From Temperatibacter marinus (GTDB lineage: Bacteria; Pseudomonadota; Alphaproteobacteria; Sphingomonadales; Kordiimonadaceae), in NCBI RefSeq assembly GCF_031598375.1, contig NZ_CP123872.1, forward strand, positions 868,001-932,000: a DNA stretch of 64,000 nucleotides. The letters are read 5' to 3'. Below, piece after piece: positions 62,445-64,000 of this stretch (the first letter of the stretch is position 1; each line of letters starts with the position of its first letter). Made by a program: the position numbers and the translations under genes. Below the pieces are notes generated by a model. That model ran no database searches. It was not told the origin of the DNA and saw only the letters and a program-made list of their open reading frames with translations.

Positions 62445-63947
62445 TTATGCGTTGAATAGGGGAGTTAAAGTGGCTGTCAGACGTTTATAGTCTTCATAAA
62501 CCGCTTGATATTTTGCTATGTTTGCTGCATCAGGGGCGCAGCATTTTTCTTCTTTTAATACTAAATGTTCTTGTGTTAATTTTTTGAGAGAAATAGGGCG
62601 TTTCTGCATCTTTTCCAAACACCATAGCGCTTGTAAAGCTGCCCCAAATGCAGCATTTTCATCCTGCTCCAATATCTTGACAGGCAGGCCTAAGATATCA
62701 GCGGCAATTTGACGCCATTCAGCGCTGCTGCTGCCCCCACCAGTGAGAACAACCTCTGTAAAAGTCATTTGGCATCTCGAGAAGGCCTCAAGGCCTGTTT
62801 TCAATCCAAAAATAGCTGCTTCCATAGCGGATCTCAACAGATGTCCCTTGCTTGTATTCGTAGGATCAAGGCCGTAGAGCACAGCTTTGCCATTCGGTAA
62901 ATTAGGTGTGCGCTCTCCATTATAAAAGGGCAGCGTCAAAACACCCTCAGACCCTACAGGCACATTAGAGACCAAGTGATCTATATCAGCAACATCAACC
63001 CCCATTAAGGCACGAACTTGCTCTGTTGCTACAGTACAATTCATCGTACATAAAAGAGGTAACCACCCCCCTGTGCTAGAGCAGAAAGCTGCCAAGTCGC
63101 CTTGCGTATCCACAACAGGAGAACTACTGAACCCAAACAAAGTACCAGAAGTGCCTAGACTGGCCGTGAGTGCTCCATCGAAAACATTAGCTGTTCCAAT
63201 GGCTGCCATCATATTATCCCCGCCGCCAGCCGATACAATAATACCCTCTGGCAATCCGAGTTTAACAGCAATGTCAGGTAAAATTTCTCCAACCGGTTCA
63301 TCTGCATCACAAAAAGTAGGAAGGCATGAGAGCAAATCACGTTGCCGGTCGATGGCCTTCACTATGGGTTTACACCAGCGTCGTGATTTTACATCGAGTA
63401 AACCCGTGCCTGAAGCATCTCCATATTCCATTGAATGGCGTCCTGTCAGAACATAGTTCAAATAATCATGAGGCAGCATGATCATGGCCATATTTGCATA
63501 GCGATCTGGATGATGTTTCTTAAGCCATAATATTTTAGATGCCGTGAAGCCAACGGCGATTTTATTGCCTGAAAGAGTGAAGCATTCTTCAGAACCGCCC
63601 ACAGCCTCCATCAGCTCTTCACACTCTGATGTGGTGGCGGTATCACACCATAGCTTCACTGGCGCAAGCACCTCACCTTCTCGGCTCACAGGGACAAAAC
63701 CATGTTGCTGCCCCGAGACACCGATCGCTTTGACCGACGCTTTACTTTTGTGATCAATTCGCTCTAAGCATCGCTGAAAAGCTGCCACCCAATGAGCAGC
63801 CTCTTGCTCTCTAGCTCCATCCGCACCAGAGTGCAGGGGATATGTTTCATAAGTACATGCAAGTGTTTCTTTTGAAAGCGCATCATAGACAAGAACTTTA
63901 AGTCCCTGTGTTCCTAGATCCACACCCATAACAATTTGACGATCCAT
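62445..63947 (-). CDS. xylB: xylulokinase
   Basis: This 500-residue FGGY-family sugar kinase has the N-terminal ATPase motif MGVDLGTQGLKV, the sugar-binding GVSGQQHGFVP, and the C-terminal VLTGGGSSSAEWRQI. It phosphorylates D-xylulose to feed the pentose phosphate pathway. First gene of the xyl operon, 28 bp downstream of a perfect LacI palindrome. Gene order xylB-xylA is usual. Confidence 0.95.
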   Translation of the reverse strand: MDRQIVMGVDLGTQGLKVLVYDALSKETLACTYETYPLHSGADGAREQEAAHWVAAFQRCLERIDHKSKASVKAIGVSGQQHGFVPVSREGEVLAPVKLWCDTATTSECEELMEAVGGSEECFTLSGNKIAVGFTASKILWLKKHHPDRYANMAMIMLPHDYLNYVLTGRHSMEYGDASGTGLLDVKSRRWCKPIVKAIDRQRDLLSCLPTFCDADEPVGEILPDIAVKLGLPEGIIVSAGGGDNMMAAIGTANVFDGALTASLGTSGTLFGFSSSPVVDTQGDLAAFCSSTGGWLPLLCTMNCTVATEQVRALMGVDVADIDHLVSNVPVGSEGVLTLPFYNGERTPNLPNGKAVLYGLDPTNTSKGHLLRSAMEAAIFGLKTGLEAFSRCQMTFTEVVLTGGGSSSAEWRQIAADILGLPVKILEQDENAAFGAALQALWCLEKMQKRPISLKKLTQEHLVLKEEKCCAPDAANIAKYQAVYEDYKRLTATLTPLFNA

Positions 63948-63975
63948 AAGTCACTCTTTGCTGTTATTTTTTTGT

Positions 63976-63993
63976 AATGTAAACGTTTACATT
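63976..63993. promoter_or_regulatory. LacI-type operator before xylB
   Basis: AATGTAAACGTTTACATT is a perfect 18-bp palindrome at the right end of the window. It shares ATGTAAACG with the site at 57831. It lies 28 bp upstream of the xylB start, so it should cover or adjoin its promoter. Confidence 0.9.
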
Positions 63994-64000
63994 TTTCATG

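Noticed and set aside
1-64000. Photosynthesis or chlorophyll biosynthesis gene cluster
   Set aside because: No bch, puf, puh, crt or cyanobacterial-type genes are visible; the tetrapyrrole-related proteins are of the breakdown type.
1-64000. Insertion sequences, prophage, CRISPR array, tRNA or rRNA
   Set aside because: I saw no transposase or integrase frames, no regularly spaced repeats and no tRNA- or rRNA-like sequence. Visual search only.

Overview
The window reads as a chromosomal segment of a Gram-negative heterotroph, probably a marine alphaproteobacterium. The evidence is a TonB-dependent receptor, an RND pump, a PAS_5-type protein, large zinc-metalloprotease and M48 families, and AT-rich promoters. 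The assignment is inferred from gene content only. I see no rRNA, tRNA, CRISPR array, insertion sequence or photosynthesis gene.

Region 1 (about 1-37,570) is the striking part. It encodes bacterial relatives of three plant chlorophyll-breakdown enzymes. These are a Rieske oxygenase of the pheophorbide a oxygenase (PaO) type (3098-4279), red chlorophyll catabolite reductase (RCCR)-like proteins (2016-2831, 25412-26221, and a more divergent one at 9776-10525), and two short-chain dehydrogenases of the NYC1/NOL chlorophyll(ide) b reductase type (5043-5843, 26255-27055). A Ser-Asp-His esterase and two small calycin-like proteins lie beside them. A 13-gene plus-strand operon (8078-21444) adds a tandem nitrilase-fold amidase, two flavoenzymes, an aldehyde dehydrogenase, an isochorismatase-fold amidase, two maleate-isomerase-like proteins, a LeuCD-type hydratase, transport and membrane proteins. 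Opposite it lie a second aldehyde dehydrogenase and a methylisocitrate/dimethylmalate-lyase-type enzyme. My reading is a catabolic pathway for chlorophyll-type tetrapyrroles or bilins. The ring is opened and reduced, pyrrole units become maleimides, maleamates and alkyl-maleates, these are hydrated to alkyl-malates, and a lyase yields pyruvate-level products. The later steps are inference.

The region appears to be one regulon. A HutC-type GntR regulator (30848-31627) is present, and seven intergenic sites resemble the 16-bp palindrome TAATGATATATCATTA. They lie upstream of nearly every operon in the region, including the regulator itself and a GST/RND efflux operon (31895-37566).

Region 2 (37,664-49,930) holds a secreted zinc metalloprotease and a second catabolic or uptake cluster: acyl-CoA synthetase, GST, BASS-type symporter, ornithine-cyclodeaminase-like enzyme and TonB receptor. 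A TetR regulator and 20-bp operators of the form ATATGAACANNTGTTCATAT go with it. A PAS_5 protein and a TauE/SafE exporter follow.

Region 3 (49,932-55,198) is ordinary chromosomal content: RNA methyltransferase, DUF1838 protein, IMPACT-family protein, M48 protease and secreted amidohydrolase.

Region 4 (55,204-64,000) is a xylose-utilisation locus: xylB, xylA, a secreted glycoside hydrolase, galM, a LacI regulator, a sugar porter and a Gfo/Idh/MocA dehydrogenase, with two LacI-type palindromes. Together regions 1 and 4 suggest a consumer of algal or plant detritus.
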